Of a stretch of 64,000 nt of DNA, positions 33,994-44,742 are shown in pieces. Origin of the DNA: Microbacterium testaceum (GTDB lineage Bacteria > Actinomycetota > Actinomycetes > Actinomycetales > Microbacteriaceae); contig NZ_CP121699.1 of assembly GCF_029761935.1 (NCBI RefSeq), positions 372,001-436,000 of the forward strand. Direction: 5' to 3'. The notes under the pieces are model-generated. The model ran no database searches and was not told where the DNA came from. It saw nothing but the letters and a program-made list of their open reading frames with translations. The translations under genes and the position numbers were made by a program. Numbering within the stretch: the first letter of the stretch is position 1; the number at the start of each line of letters is the position of its first letter.

Positions 33994-34301
33994 GCGTTCA
34001 CCCCCGAACCCACCGCGTCCTGCTGCACTGTGGAGGAGACCATCGAGGCGTCGTCCACTCCGTCCGCAACTCGATCCGCCGGATCCTGCGCCGACGTCGG
34101 CAGTTCCCGCGCTCGAGCGGCGACGATGTTCGCAAGGGGCACGACTAAGCCTCTGTTCAGAAGACCGAAAGCGTCCTCGGATAGATCCGCTCGCACGTCG
34201 TGCCCCGTCGAGTTGGAGGCTCGGGATGCATCACGAGCCAGCGCGGCCTGCATTTTCAGGCCGCCACCGTCGATCTCGATGCGTTGATTCGCTGCGGTCA
34301 T
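33990..34301 (-). CDS. EspC/DUF2580-like small protein
   Basis: 103 residues, mostly helical. The start RIEIDGGGLKMQAALARDAS resembles the EspC/DUF2580 family of type VII-linked proteins, and length fits. No membrane or signal segment. It overlaps the small upstream frame by ATGA and the lipoprotein gene downstream by GTGA. Family membership is suggested by pattern and neighbours rather than a firm motif. Confidence 0.6.
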   Translation of the reverse strand: MTAANQRIEIDGGGLKMQAALARDASRASNSTGHDVRADLSEDAFGLLNRGLVVPLANIVAARARELPTSAQDPADRVADGVDDASMVSSTVQQDAVGSGVNA

Positions 34302-34426
34302 CGTCCGGCCCCCTCGGAAATCGTCCTGGCCTCGTCCATGGTTCGGCGCCAAGGCTCTCCGACATCCGTCGGACGGCGGCGTCCGCCGCGTCCCGCTGCG
34401 CATCGCGAACGGCTGGACAAGGTCAT
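34298..34426 (-). CDS. Small ORF with a near-perfect Shine-Dalgarno (possibly frameshifted)
   Basis: 42 residues behind AAGGAGGT (34431-34438) and ending in an ATGA overlap with the next gene. Another frame in the same interval reads AVRDAQRDAADAAVRRMSES, which looks more protein-like, so the gene may carry compensating indels or be a remnant of a longer helical protein. Either way the ribosome site marks the start of a coupled cassette. Confidence 0.45.
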   Translation of the reverse strand: MTLSSRSRCAAGRGGRRRPTDVGEPWRRTMDEARTISEGAGR

Positions 34427-34497
34427 GGTGACCTCCTTCGCCGGAACTTCGACCGTACCGAGCCGCCGCTTCGTGCGGGAAGCCTCTGTGGATAAGT

Positions 34498-34521
34498 GCC
34501 CACGACCGCGCGGTCGTGGGC
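34498..34521. repeat. Perfect 24-bp palindrome GCCCACGACCGC/GCGGTCGTGGGC
   Basis: The two 12-bp halves are exact reverse complements with no spacer. It lies between the divergent EspC-like cassette and rne, 18 bp upstream of the GATAAT -10. It may be an operator or a hairpin in RNA. Confidence 0.7.
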
Positions 34522-34539
34522 GTTCTCCGCGGTTCGTGC

Positions 34540-34732
34540 GATAATGAAGGCTGATGTGACCGCGGCCGCGCCGCAGGAACATCACCCAGAAGACTTCGGG
34601 CGATGACCGCCCTTCGCAGCACGAGCCGCAGGCCGGCTGCAGACCGAGTGAGTTCGCGGCCCCGCCGGGTGCGGCGCTGCATGAGATTTCGTCGGACGAC
34701 GCGCGGTGTCGTCCGCCAGGGAGTACCCCGAC
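34540..34732 (+). promoter_or_regulatory. rne promoter and long 5' leader
   Basis: A good -10, GATAAT, is at 34540-34545, and the next start codon with a ribosome site is at 34733, giving a leader of about 180 nt. Long leaders on RNase E genes often take part in autoregulation by cleavage; that role is inferred here. No protein is seen in the leader. Confidence 0.55.
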
Positions 34733-37333
34733 ATGGCCGATGTGACAGACGAACAGAACCCCACCGACGAGACGCCGATCTCTCCGGACACCGCCACCTC
34801 CGACGTCACCCCCGCGGTCGATGAAGAAGAGGCGGCGGTCCAGGATGCCGAAGACGCGGCCGCCGACGACACCGAGGCGCCCGCGGTGCTCGACGTGGAG
34901 GACATCCCCGCCGCCACGGACGACCCGTCCGAGGTGGACGCGTCGGAGCAGTCCGCCCCGGCCGCGGACAAGGCCGAGCCGATCGCGGAGGCCGAGGTGC
35001 CGGCATCCGCTTCTGTTGCGGATGAGTCGGCGTCGACCGCAACGGCGACGGAGCAGCCCAAGGTCGCTCTCGCCCCGGCCGAGACCCCCGCCGAGACCGA
35101 GACTCCGGCTCAGCCCGAGACCCCCGCCGAGCCCGAGAAGCCCGCCCGTCCGACCGCCGTGTCGCTCGGCCTGCTCCCCGAGAACTTCGTGTCCGCCGTC
35201 TCGACGGCCCTTCACTTCTACGCGCCCGCGCTTCCGCCCGTCGTGATCCGCGATGACTTCGATGACCGCGACGACGAGGGCCCCAGCGAGCGTGCCTCGG
35301 CGAACGCCCGCCGTCGCAACCGCCGCCGCGGGGGACCGAACGACAACCGCGACGATGCCCCCGAGGCTCCCGCCGCGCCCCCCGTGCGTCAGCGCGCGGT
35401 CGAGGTCATCACCGAGCCGCAGCGCATCAAGGGTTCCACGCGTCTCGAGGCGAAGAAGCAGCGTCGCCGCGACGGTCGCGAGGCCGGGCGCCGTCGCCCC
35501 GTCGTCACCGAGGCCGAGTTCCTCGCCCGCCGCGAGGCCGTCGACCGCGTCATGGTGGTGCGTTCCAAGGCCGGTCGCATCCAGATCGCCGTGCTCGAAG
35601 ACAACGTGCTCGTGGAGCACTACGTCGCCCGCAACCAGGACGCCTCGCTCATCGGCAATGTCTACCTCGGCCGCGTGCAGAACGTGCTGCCCAGCATGGA
35701 GGCCGCGTTCGTCGACATCGGTCGCGGCCGCAACGCCGTGCTGTACTCCGGCGAGGTCGACTGGGACGGCGTCGAGACCAACAACCAGCCGCGTCGCATC
35801 GAGCTCGCCCTCAAGTCGGGCGACCGCGTTCTCGTGCAGGTCACGAAGGACCCCGTGGGCCACAAGGGCGCGCGTCTGACGAGCCAGATCTCGCTCCCGG
35901 GCCGCTACCTGGTCTACGTGCCCAACGGAACGATGAACGGCATCTCGCGCAAGCTCCCCGACACCGAGCGCGCGCGTCTGAAGAAGATCCTCAAGGAGGT
36001 GCTCCCCGAGTCGTCGGGCGTGATCGTGCGCACCGCCGCCGAGGGCGCCACCGAAGAGCAGCTGACCCTCGACGTGCAGCGCCTCACCTCGCAGTGGGAG
36101 CACGTCTCGAGCCAGGTCAAGACGATCCAGGCGCCCGCCCTGCTGCACTCCGAGCCCGACCTTCTGGTCAAGATCGTGCGCGACGTCTTCAACGAGGACT
36201 TCACCCGCATGCTCATCCAGGGCGACGAGGCGCTGCAGACGATCTCGTCGTACCTGCAGGGCGTCGCCCCCGACCTGCTCGAGCGGGTCGAGAAGTACGA
36301 GGGCGAGCAGGACCCGTTCGACGCGTTCCGCGTGACCGAGCAGATCGAGAAGGCGCTCGACCGCAAGGTCTGGCTGCCCTCGGGCGGCTCGCTCGTGATC
36401 GACCGCACCGAGGCCATGACGGTCGTCGACGTCAACACCGGCAAGTTCGTCGGCTCGGGCGGAAACCTCGAAGAGACCGTCACCAAGAACAACCTCGAAG
36501 CGGCCGAAGAGATCGTGCGCCAGCTGCGCCTGCGCGACATCGGTGGCATCATCGTCGTCGACTTCATCGACATGGTGCTCGAGTCCAACCGCGACCTCGT
36601 GCTGCGCCGCCTCATCGAGTGCCTGAGCCGCGACCGCACGAAGCACCAGGTCGCCGAGGTGACCTCGCTGGGTCTCGTGCAGATGACCCGCAAGAAGCTC
36701 GGTCTCGGTCTGCTCGAAACCTTCAGCGAGGCGTGCGAGGTGTGCGCAGGTCGCGGCGTCATCGTGCACCACGACCCCGTCGTCAAGCACCGCCCCGCGG
36801 GTTCGTCGAGCAACGGAGGCGGCAACGCGAACGGCGGATCGTCGAACCGTCGCGGACGCGGTGGCAACGGCGGCTCGAACGGCAACGCGTCAACCGGTGG
36901 CGGCAACGGCGGTAACGCCGCGCAGGGCAACGGCGGGGCGAACGGCAACGGGGGAGCGGCGGCGCAGGCCGGCGGCACCCACGTCATCACCGAGGGCGTC
37001 AAGTCCGCTCTCGCGCAGATCGCGGCGTCGACCGTCAAGCCCACCATCGACGACCCGGCCCTCGTCGAGGCGGCGGTCGTGGCATCCGTCGAGGCCGTCC
37101 TCGAGGCGAAGACCGAGTCGGCGTCCGAGGCGCCCGCCCCGGCTCGCGAGAAGCGCCCCCGCAAGAAGCGCGAGCCCAAGGCGCCCCGCACCGAGAAGGA
37201 CGCCCTGCTCGAGTCGGTCCTCGAGGCTCTGCCCGAGCCCAAGGCCCCCGGTCAGGGACGCTCGCGTCGTCGCGTCACCACTGCGGCTCTCACCGGCACC
37301 CCGGTGAACGCTCAGCCTTCGTCGGAGGCCTGA
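34733..37333 (+). CDS. rne: Ribonuclease E/G
   Basis: 866 residues from ATG 34733 behind a GGGAG site. Residues 1-150 are acidic and Glu/Pro/Ala-rich. A basic linker (ANARRRNRRRGG) leads into the catalytic half: an S1-like RNA-binding region (LIGNVYLGRVQNVLPSMEAA), the DNase-I-like active site with TVVDVNTGKF and IGGIIVVDFIDM, and the zinc-link CEVCAGRG. After it comes a Gly/Asn-rich low-complexity stretch and a basic C-terminus (KRPRKKREPK). It processes rRNA and starts mRNA decay; the ends probably organise a degradosome. Confidence 0.95.
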   Translation: MADVTDEQNPTDETPISPDTATSDVTPAVDEEEAAVQDAEDAAADDTEAPAVLDVEDIPAATDDPSEVDASEQSAPAADKAEPIAEAEVPASASVADESASTATATEQPKVALAPAETPAETETPAQPETPAEPEKPARPTAVSLGLLPENFVSAVSTALHFYAPALPPVVIRDDFDDRDDEGPSERASANARRRNRRRGGPNDNRDDAPEAPAAPPVRQRAVEVITEPQRIKGSTRLEAKKQRRRDGREAGRRRPVVTEAEFLARREAVDRVMVVRSKAGRIQIAVLEDNVLVEHYVARNQDASLIGNVYLGRVQNVLPSMEAAFVDIGRGRNAVLYSGEVDWDGVETNNQPRRIELALKSGDRVLVQVTKDPVGHKGARLTSQISLPGRYLVYVPNGTMNGISRKLPDTERARLKKILKEVLPESSGVIVRTAAEGATEEQLTLDVQRLTSQWEHVSSQVKTIQAPALLHSEPDLLVKIVRDVFNEDFTRMLIQGDEALQTISSYLQGVAPDLLERVEKYEGEQDPFDAFRVTEQIEKALDRKVWLPSGGSLVIDRTEAMTVVDVNTGKFVGSGGNLEETVTKNNLEAAEEIVRQLRLRDIGGIIVVDFIDMVLESNRDLVLRRLIECLSRDRTKHQVAEVTSLGLVQMTRKKLGLGLLETFSEACEVCAGRGVIVHHDPVVKHRPAGSSSNGGGNANGGSSNRRGRGGNGGSNGNASTGGGNGGNAAQGNGGANGNGGAAAQAGGTHVITEGVKSALAQIAASTVKPTIDDPALVEAAVVASVEAVLEAKTESASEAPAPAREKRPRKKREPKAPRTEKDALLESVLEALPEPKAPGQGRSRRRVTTAALTGTPVNAQPSSEA

Positions 37334-37346
37334 GCCCTGCTCATCC

Positions 37347-37412
37347 CGCGTGAGGGGTCGTTTTCCGTCGCCGAGCATCGCTCCCGGCGACGGAGATCGG
37401 CCCCTCACACGT
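37347..37412. repeat. Stem-loop repeat family A, copy 3
   Basis: Outer arms CGCGTGAGGGG and CCCCTCACACG and an inner perfect 9-bp pair CCGTCGCCG/CGGCGACGG give the same nested layout and size as 1082-1146. It lies between convergent rne and the DUF4031 gene. Confidence 0.78.
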
Positions 37413-37483
37413 GTGTGCGGACGGGGGACGGATGCCGCGGACTCGCTCCCGTCGTCAGGGATGCAGCCCGTGGAGCCGGACGC

Positions 37484-37759
37484 TCAGGGGTGAGGGCGCC
37501 GCTCGCGTGCGGTGATCCGCAGTCCCGAGGCACGCAGGCGCCGCACGAGCTCCTTGCCGCCGACGTGCTCCGCCCCCGCGCGGACGAGGTCGGCGTGGCG
37601 CTCGTCGGGCACGTCATAATGGTCGAGGTCGAACGCGCGGCGCGGGATTCCGGCCGCTGCGGCGAATGCGTGCAGTTCGTCGAGATCGCTGTCGCTGACC
37701 AGGTGAGCCCACAAACGTCCGTGCGCGGGCCACTGGGGATCATCGATCAGGATTGCCAT
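37484..37759 (-). CDS. DUF4031 protein
   Basis: 91 residues starting MAILIDDPQWPAHGRLWAHL, the DUF4031 signature, with the later FDLDHYDVPDERH. A small soluble protein found in many actinobacteria; function unknown. It is divergent from rplU and convergent with rne. Confidence 0.85.
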   Translation of the reverse strand: MAILIDDPQWPAHGRLWAHLVSDSDLDELHAFAAAAGIPRRAFDLDHYDVPDERHADLVRAGAEHVGGKELVRRLRASGLRITARERRPHP

Positions 37760-37819
37760 TCCGCGATCCTACGGTCGACACGCGGGTCGAATGCTTTTGC
37801 CGGATGCCTCCGGGTGAGC

Positions 37820-37973
37820 TAAACTTGACCCTTGGTGCGTCGCGTCCACTCCTGACAGGAGCGTGACCCCGCGGGCTCTGCTCGCCGGATCGCACCGAGA
37901 CTTGGGTCGTCAGACCCTCCCGACGTCATCAGACAACCGGAGCTCCGCGCTCCCGAACGAAAACAGGTGTGAA
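37820..37973 (+). promoter_or_regulatory. rplU-rpmA promoter and leader
   Basis: TAAACT (37820-37825) is a good -10 and precedes a leader of about 140 nt before the GTG start of rplU. The leader contains short stem-loops (for example CTCCTGACAGGAG). Ribosomal protein leaders can be autoregulatory, but no known L21 leader class could be matched. Confidence 0.5.
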
Positions 37974-38282
37974 GTGGTTTACGCAGTTGTGCGCGCCGGC
38001 GGCCGCCAGGAGAAGGTCCAGGTCGGCACGGTCGTCGTGCTCGACCGCCAGAAGGCGAAGATCGGCGAGAGCATCCAGCTGCCCGCCGTCCTGTTCGTCG
38101 ACGGCGACGCGGTCACGACCGACGCCGACAAGCTCGCGAAGGTCTCGGTCACGGCCGAGGTGCTCGGCGAGGAGCGCGGTCCGAAGATCGTGATCCAGAA
38201 GTTCAAGAACAAGACCGGCTACAAGAAGCGCCAGGGCCACCGTCAGGACCTCACGCGCGTCAAGATCACCGGCATCAAGTAA
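37974..38282 (+). CDS. rplU: 50S ribosomal protein L21
   Basis: 102 residues starting at GTG 37974. The sequence begins [17 protein letters not shown] and holds the L21 signature [20 protein letters not shown]. It binds 23S rRNA in the large subunit. The frame is open further upstream but homologues start here. rpmA follows after 18 bp. Confidence 0.96.
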   Translation: MVYAVVRAGGRQEKVQVGTVVVLDRQKAKIGESIQLPAVLFVDGDAVTTDADKLAKVSVTAEVLGEERGPKIVIQKFKNKTGYKKRQGHRQDLTRVKITGIK

Positions 38283-38300
38283 GAGCCAGGAGACGCAGAG

Positions 38301-41038
<2,738 letters not shown>

Positions 41039-41042
<4 letters not shown>

Positions 41043-42298
41043 CCGTGATCGCCGCCTCCGTCGACGAGCGCCTGCGTCTGGCCAAGGACGCGGCGCGAGA
41101 GATCGGTCTGCTCGATTCCGCGCGTAAGACGGCCCTCCTGCACGCCGTCGCCGACGCGCTCGAGACCTCGTCGTCAGAGATCGTCGCGGCCAACGCCGAG
41201 GATCTCGACAGAGGGCGCCACGATGCCATCGGCGAGGCGCTCCTCGACCGGCTGCGTCTCGACGACACGCGCGTGGCCGCCCTCGCCGCGGCGGTCCGCG
41301 ATGTCGCGGAGCTTCCCGATCCGGTCGGCCGTGTGCTCGACCGCCGGACCCTGCCCAACGGCTTGCAGCTCGAGAAGGTCGCGGTGCCCTTCGGTGTGGT
41401 CGGGTCGATCTACGAGGCCCGACCCAACGTGACCGTCGACATCGCCTCGCTCGCTCTGCGTTCCGGCAACGCCGTGGTCCTGCGCGGAGGGTCGGCGGCG
41501 CAGAGCAGCAATGCCACGCTCGTCCGGGTCATGCGCGACGCGCTCTCGAACCACGGGGTGAGCCCCGAGGCCATCCAGAGCGTCGACGACTTCGGTCGAG
41601 ACGGAGCGAAGGCCCTGATGAACGCGCGCGGGCTCGTCGACGTGCTCGTGCCGCGGGGGAGCGCCGGTCTCATCGAGACCGTCGTCACCGAGTCGACCGT
41701 GCCGGTGATCGAGACCGGCGCCGGGGTGGTCCACGTCTACCTCGACGCCACGGCCCGTGACGACTGGGCCCGCGACATCGTCCTCAACGCGAAGACGCAG
41801 CGGCCGAGCGTCTGCAACGCCGTCGAGACCTTGCTCGTGCACCGCGAGGCCGCCGACCGGTTGCTGCCCGAGCTCCTGGCATCCCTCGTCGACGCCGGCG
41901 TCACGGTGCACGGCGACGCCGACACGCGGGCGCACGATGCGCGGGTCGTGCCGGCCACCGACGAGGACTGGTCGCTCGAGTACGGCACCCTCGACCTGGC
42001 CGTCCGCGTGGTGGACGACCTCGATGACGCCCTCGCGCACATCCGCCGCTACTCGACCCACCACACCGAGTCGATCATCACCGACGATCCCGCGGTCGCC
42101 GATCGTTTCCTCGCCGAGGTCGACTCCGCCGTGGTCCTGGTGAACGCCTCGACGCGCTTCACCGACGGAGGCGAGTTCGGCTTCGGGGCCGAGGTCGGCA
42201 TCTCCACCCAGAAACTTCACGCCCGCGGACCCATGGGCCTCGCCGAGCTGACGAGCACCAAGTGGCTCGGGCGCGGCGACGGCCAGGTACGCGCCTGA
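41039..42298 (+). CDS. proA: Glutamate-5-semialdehyde dehydrogenase
   Basis: 419 residues, normal length. It reduces glutamyl phosphate to glutamate semialdehyde with NADPH, the second step of proline synthesis. The catalytic Cys lies in TQRPSVCNAVETLLVH. Other signatures are GVVGSIYEARPNVTVD and EFGFGAEVGISTQKLHARGP. The ATG overlaps the proB stop, so the ProB-ProA pair is coupled. Confidence 0.96.
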
Positions 42299-42303
42299 CC
42301 GCC

Positions 42304-42309
42304 TAAAAT
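42304..42309 (+). promoter_or_regulatory. -10 element upstream of the 74-residue membrane protein gene
   Basis: TAAAAT lies 6 bp after the proA stop and 39 bp before ATG 42349, suggesting a fresh promoter for the nadD-rsfS operon. Confidence 0.5.
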
Positions 42310-42348
42310 GAGACGCGCGCCTCGCGCAGACCTCTGATCGGAGCACTG

Positions 42349-42573
42349 ATGACTTTCGTCGCACTTCTGGCCCACGCCGCAGAAGAAGGCGCCCACCACG
42401 GTGGCAACGTGCAGGCCCAGACCTTCTGGTACGGCGCCGTCGCGTTCCTCACCTTCGTGGCCCTGAGCCTCGTGACGCTGTCGTACCGCAACGTGTCGAA
42501 CCGTCACGCGCACAAGGCGGCGGCGTACACCCAGAAGCACGGGACGCCCACCCCCGAGGCGCACGGCCACTGA
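42349..42573 (+). CDS. Small His-rich membrane protein
   Basis: 74 residues with one membrane helix ([19 protein letters not shown], about 26-44). His-rich ends ([11 protein letters not shown] before it and RHAHKAA...EAHGH after it) could bind metal but may simply be charge-poor tails. A similar small protein sits between proA and nadD in related genomes, to my knowledge. It is 10 bp from nadD. Confidence 0.75.
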   Translation: MTFVALLAHAAEEGAHHGGNVQAQTFWYGAVAFLTFVALSLVTLSYRNVSNRHAHKAAAYTQKHGTPTPEAHGH

Positions 42574-42583
42574 GGCCCACCGT

Positions 42584-43180
42584 ATGTCGGTGACGCGCGC
42601 CCCTCGCATCGGGGTCATGGGTGGGACATTCGATCCCATCCATCACGGTCACCTGGTCGCCGCCAGCGAGGTCGCCCAATCGTTCGATCTCGATGAGGTC
42701 GTCTTCGTGCCGACGGGGCGTCCGTGGCAGAAGGACGACGTCACCGAGAGCGAGCACCGCTACCTCATGACGGTGATCGCCACGGCATCCAATCCCCAGT
42801 TCACGGTGAGCCGCGTCGACATCGATCGTGCGGGGCCCACATACACGATCGACACCTTGCGCGACCTGCAAGAGCAGCGTCCCGGTGCGGAGCTGTTCTT
42901 CATCACCGGCGCCGACGCGGTCGCGCAGATCCTCAGCTGGCGCAACCACCAGGAGCTCTGGGATCTGGCGCACTTCGTGGCGGTGTCCCGGCCGGGTCAC
43001 GTCCTCACGACCGAGGGGCTCCCGTCCCAGAACGTGAGCCAGTTGGAGATCCCCGCCCTGTCGATCTCGTCCACAGACTGCCGCGCCCGTGTGCGCCGAG
43101 GCCACCCCGTGTGGTACCTCGTGCCCGACGGCGTCGTGCAGTACATCGCGAAGCACCACCTCTACCGGAGCACAGCATGA
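42584..43180 (+). CDS. nadD: Nicotinate-nucleotide adenylyltransferase
   Basis: 198 residues. The nucleotidyltransferase core is [15 protein letters not shown] (T/HxGH motif) at the N-terminus and the [13 protein letters not shown] motif near the end. It joins nicotinate mononucleotide to AMP in NAD synthesis. It overlaps the next gene by ATGA. Confidence 0.96.
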   Translation: MSVTRAPRIGVMGGTFDPIHHGHLVAASEVAQSFDLDEVVFVPTGRPWQKDDVTESEHRYLMTVIATASNPQFTVSRVDIDRAGPTYTIDTLRDLQEQRPGAELFFITGADAVAQILSWRNHQELWDLAHFVAVSRPGHVLTTEGLPSQNVSQLEIPALSISSTDCRARVRRGHPVWYLVPDGVVQYIAKHHLYRSTA

Positions 43181-44274
43181 GCACTCCCGAGAACCCCGAG
43201 ACTCCCGCGCTGACCCGCCGTCAGCTGCGCGAGCTCCGCCAGACCGGCGCGACGCCCATCATCGTTCCGCAGCCCGAGGGCGAGACTCCGGATGCCGAGA
43301 CCCCGGCCGCTCCGGTCGAGTCGGCCGAGGCGCCGATCGTCGATCGCGTGCCCGAGCGCGGCGTCGACGAGAGTGCGGGCGAGGGGCACGCCGCGTCGGA
43401 CCGCGCCGAGGCCGAGGCCGAGCCCGCGTCGGCGGAGCACGAGCCCGCCGTGTCCGAGGAGCCCGCGCCCGTCGAGCAGCGCGACGAGCCCTTCGCACCC
43501 GCTCTGCGCCCCGACTCGTTCGACGGGTCCTTCGGCGACGGCGACTTCGGTGTCACCGGTCTCACGCGTCGACAGGTCCGTGCGCAGGAGAAGATCCGCA
43601 CGGCCGCGGTCCCCGTCATCAGCTCCGACCTCGAGTCGTCGATGTCGCGCCAGAACACCGCTCCGGCACCGCAGGCCGAAGAAGAGTCCGCTCCGCCCGC
43701 CATCTTCCGCCCCGCCGCCCCCGACACCGCCGAGAGCCCGATCTCGTCGGACGAGAACGGACCCGGCGCCTCGGTCGTCAACCCCGCCCTCGGCTCCGAG
43801 CTGCTGGACGGGGCGACCCCCGAGGTCTCGCTCCCCGCGTCGTTCGATCAGCTCATCTCACGCAACGCCGCAGCGAGCGGCGCCGTGTCGACCCCGAACG
43901 CGCTGATCCTGTCGCAGACCCCCGCCGGCGTTCCGCTGGTCGGGCCCGTCACCGCGACCGGTGAGGTCATGATCACGGGCACGTTCGAGCTGCCCGAGGG
44001 TCTGGGGTCGGTCGGTCACGCTCCCGGCACCACCGACGGCCGCGACGCCGACGCCGTGCTCCTCGACGGCGAGCTTCCGCCCGCCTCGTCCCCCACCCCG
44101 ATCGCGGCGAGTGCCGCAATCAGCACCGTGAAGCAGCCCGGCGAGATCATCCGCCCGCCGGCGCCCGAAAAGGGGAGCAAGCTCCTCATCGGGCTCATCA
44201 TCACGACCGGTGCTCTCTTCCTGGCGGTGGCCGTCACCCTCGGCCTCGCCTTCACGACAGGAGTCTTCCGATGA
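43177..44274 (+). CDS. Membrane-anchored acidic protein with duplicated LTRRQ motif
   Basis: 365 residues. The long N-terminal part is disordered and Glu/Pro/Ala-rich; one membrane helix near the C-terminus ([20 protein letters not shown]) leaves about 8 residues beyond it. The motif LTRRQ(L/V)R followed by a P-hydrophobic-I occurs at 12-29 and again at 129-145. Both ends overlap neighbours by ATGA (nadD and rsfS). The function is unknown; its operon position is shared with related actinobacteria. Confidence 0.8.
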   Translation: MSTPENPETPALTRRQLRELRQTGATPIIVPQPEGETPDAETPAAPVESAEAPIVDRVPERGVDESAGEGHAASDRAEAEAEPASAEHEPAVSEEPAPVEQRDEPFAPALRPDSFDGSFGDGDFGVTGLTRRQVRAQEKIRTAAVPVISSDLESSMSRQNTAPAPQAEEESAPPAIFRPAAPDTAESPISSDENGPGASVVNPALGSELLDGATPEVSLPASFDQLISRNAAASGAVSTPNALILSQTPAGVPLVGPVTATGEVMITGTFELPEGLGSVGHAPGTTDGRDADAVLLDGELPPASSPTPIAASAAISTVKQPGEIIRPPAPEKGSKLLIGLIITTGALFLAVAVTLGLAFTTGVFR

Positions 44275-44651
44275 CAGCCACCGACAACGGTCGCGAGATG
44301 GCGCAGATCGCCGCCCTCGCCGCCGACGCGAAGGGCGGCGACGACATCGTCGCGCTCGACGTGTCCGAACCCCTCCCGCTCGTCGACATCTTCCTCCTCG
44401 TCACCGGTCGCAACGAGCGCAACGTCGCCGCGATCGCCGACGAGGTCGAAGAGAAGCTCCTCGAGCACGGCCACAAGCGCGTGCGTCGCGAGGGCCGACA
44501 GGAGTCCCGCTGGGTCCTGCTCGACTTCGGCGACCTGGTCGTCCACGTCTTCCACGAGGAAGAGCGTGTCTACTACGGCCTCGAGCGGCTCTGGAAGGAC
44601 TGCCCGGTCGTCCCGATCGAGCTGCCGACCCCGGCGAACGCCACCGACTGA
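44271..44651 (+). CDS. rsfS: Ribosomal silencing factor RsfS
   Basis: 126 residues. Typical features are the N-terminal helix region MAQIAALAADAKGGDDIVALDVSE (read in parts) and GRQESRWVLLDFGDLVVHVF, with the ending RVYYGLERLWKDCP. It binds L14 and blocks subunit joining in starvation. It follows nadD by one gene, a widely conserved neighbourhood. Confidence 0.95.
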   Translation: MTATDNGREMAQIAALAADAKGGDDIVALDVSEPLPLVDIFLLVTGRNERNVAAIADEVEEKLLEHGHKRVRREGRQESRWVLLDFGDLVVHVFHEEERVYYGLERLWKDCPVVPIELPTPANATD

Positions 44652-44674
44652 TGATGCTGCCGTCGACGCCCTCT

Positions 44675-44698
44675 GCCCCCGCGGCAGGGGGCGTTCTC
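44675..44698 (+). terminator. Short GC hairpin after rsfS
   Basis: GCCCCC/GGGGGC with loop GCGGCA, followed by GTTCTCGTT, lies 23 bp after the rsfS stop. It is a modest terminator candidate. Confidence 0.55.
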
Positions 44699-44742
44699 GT
44701 TCGTACGCCGGATTCATAGACGCGACAGCGCATGCTGGGTCG

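Noticed and set aside
34298..36790. Long reverse open frame opposite rne
   Set aside because: Its Gly/His/Asp/Arg-rich composition is the reverse complement of the RNase E/G coding sequence; only its last 42 codons, behind a strong ribosome site, are kept as a possible gene.
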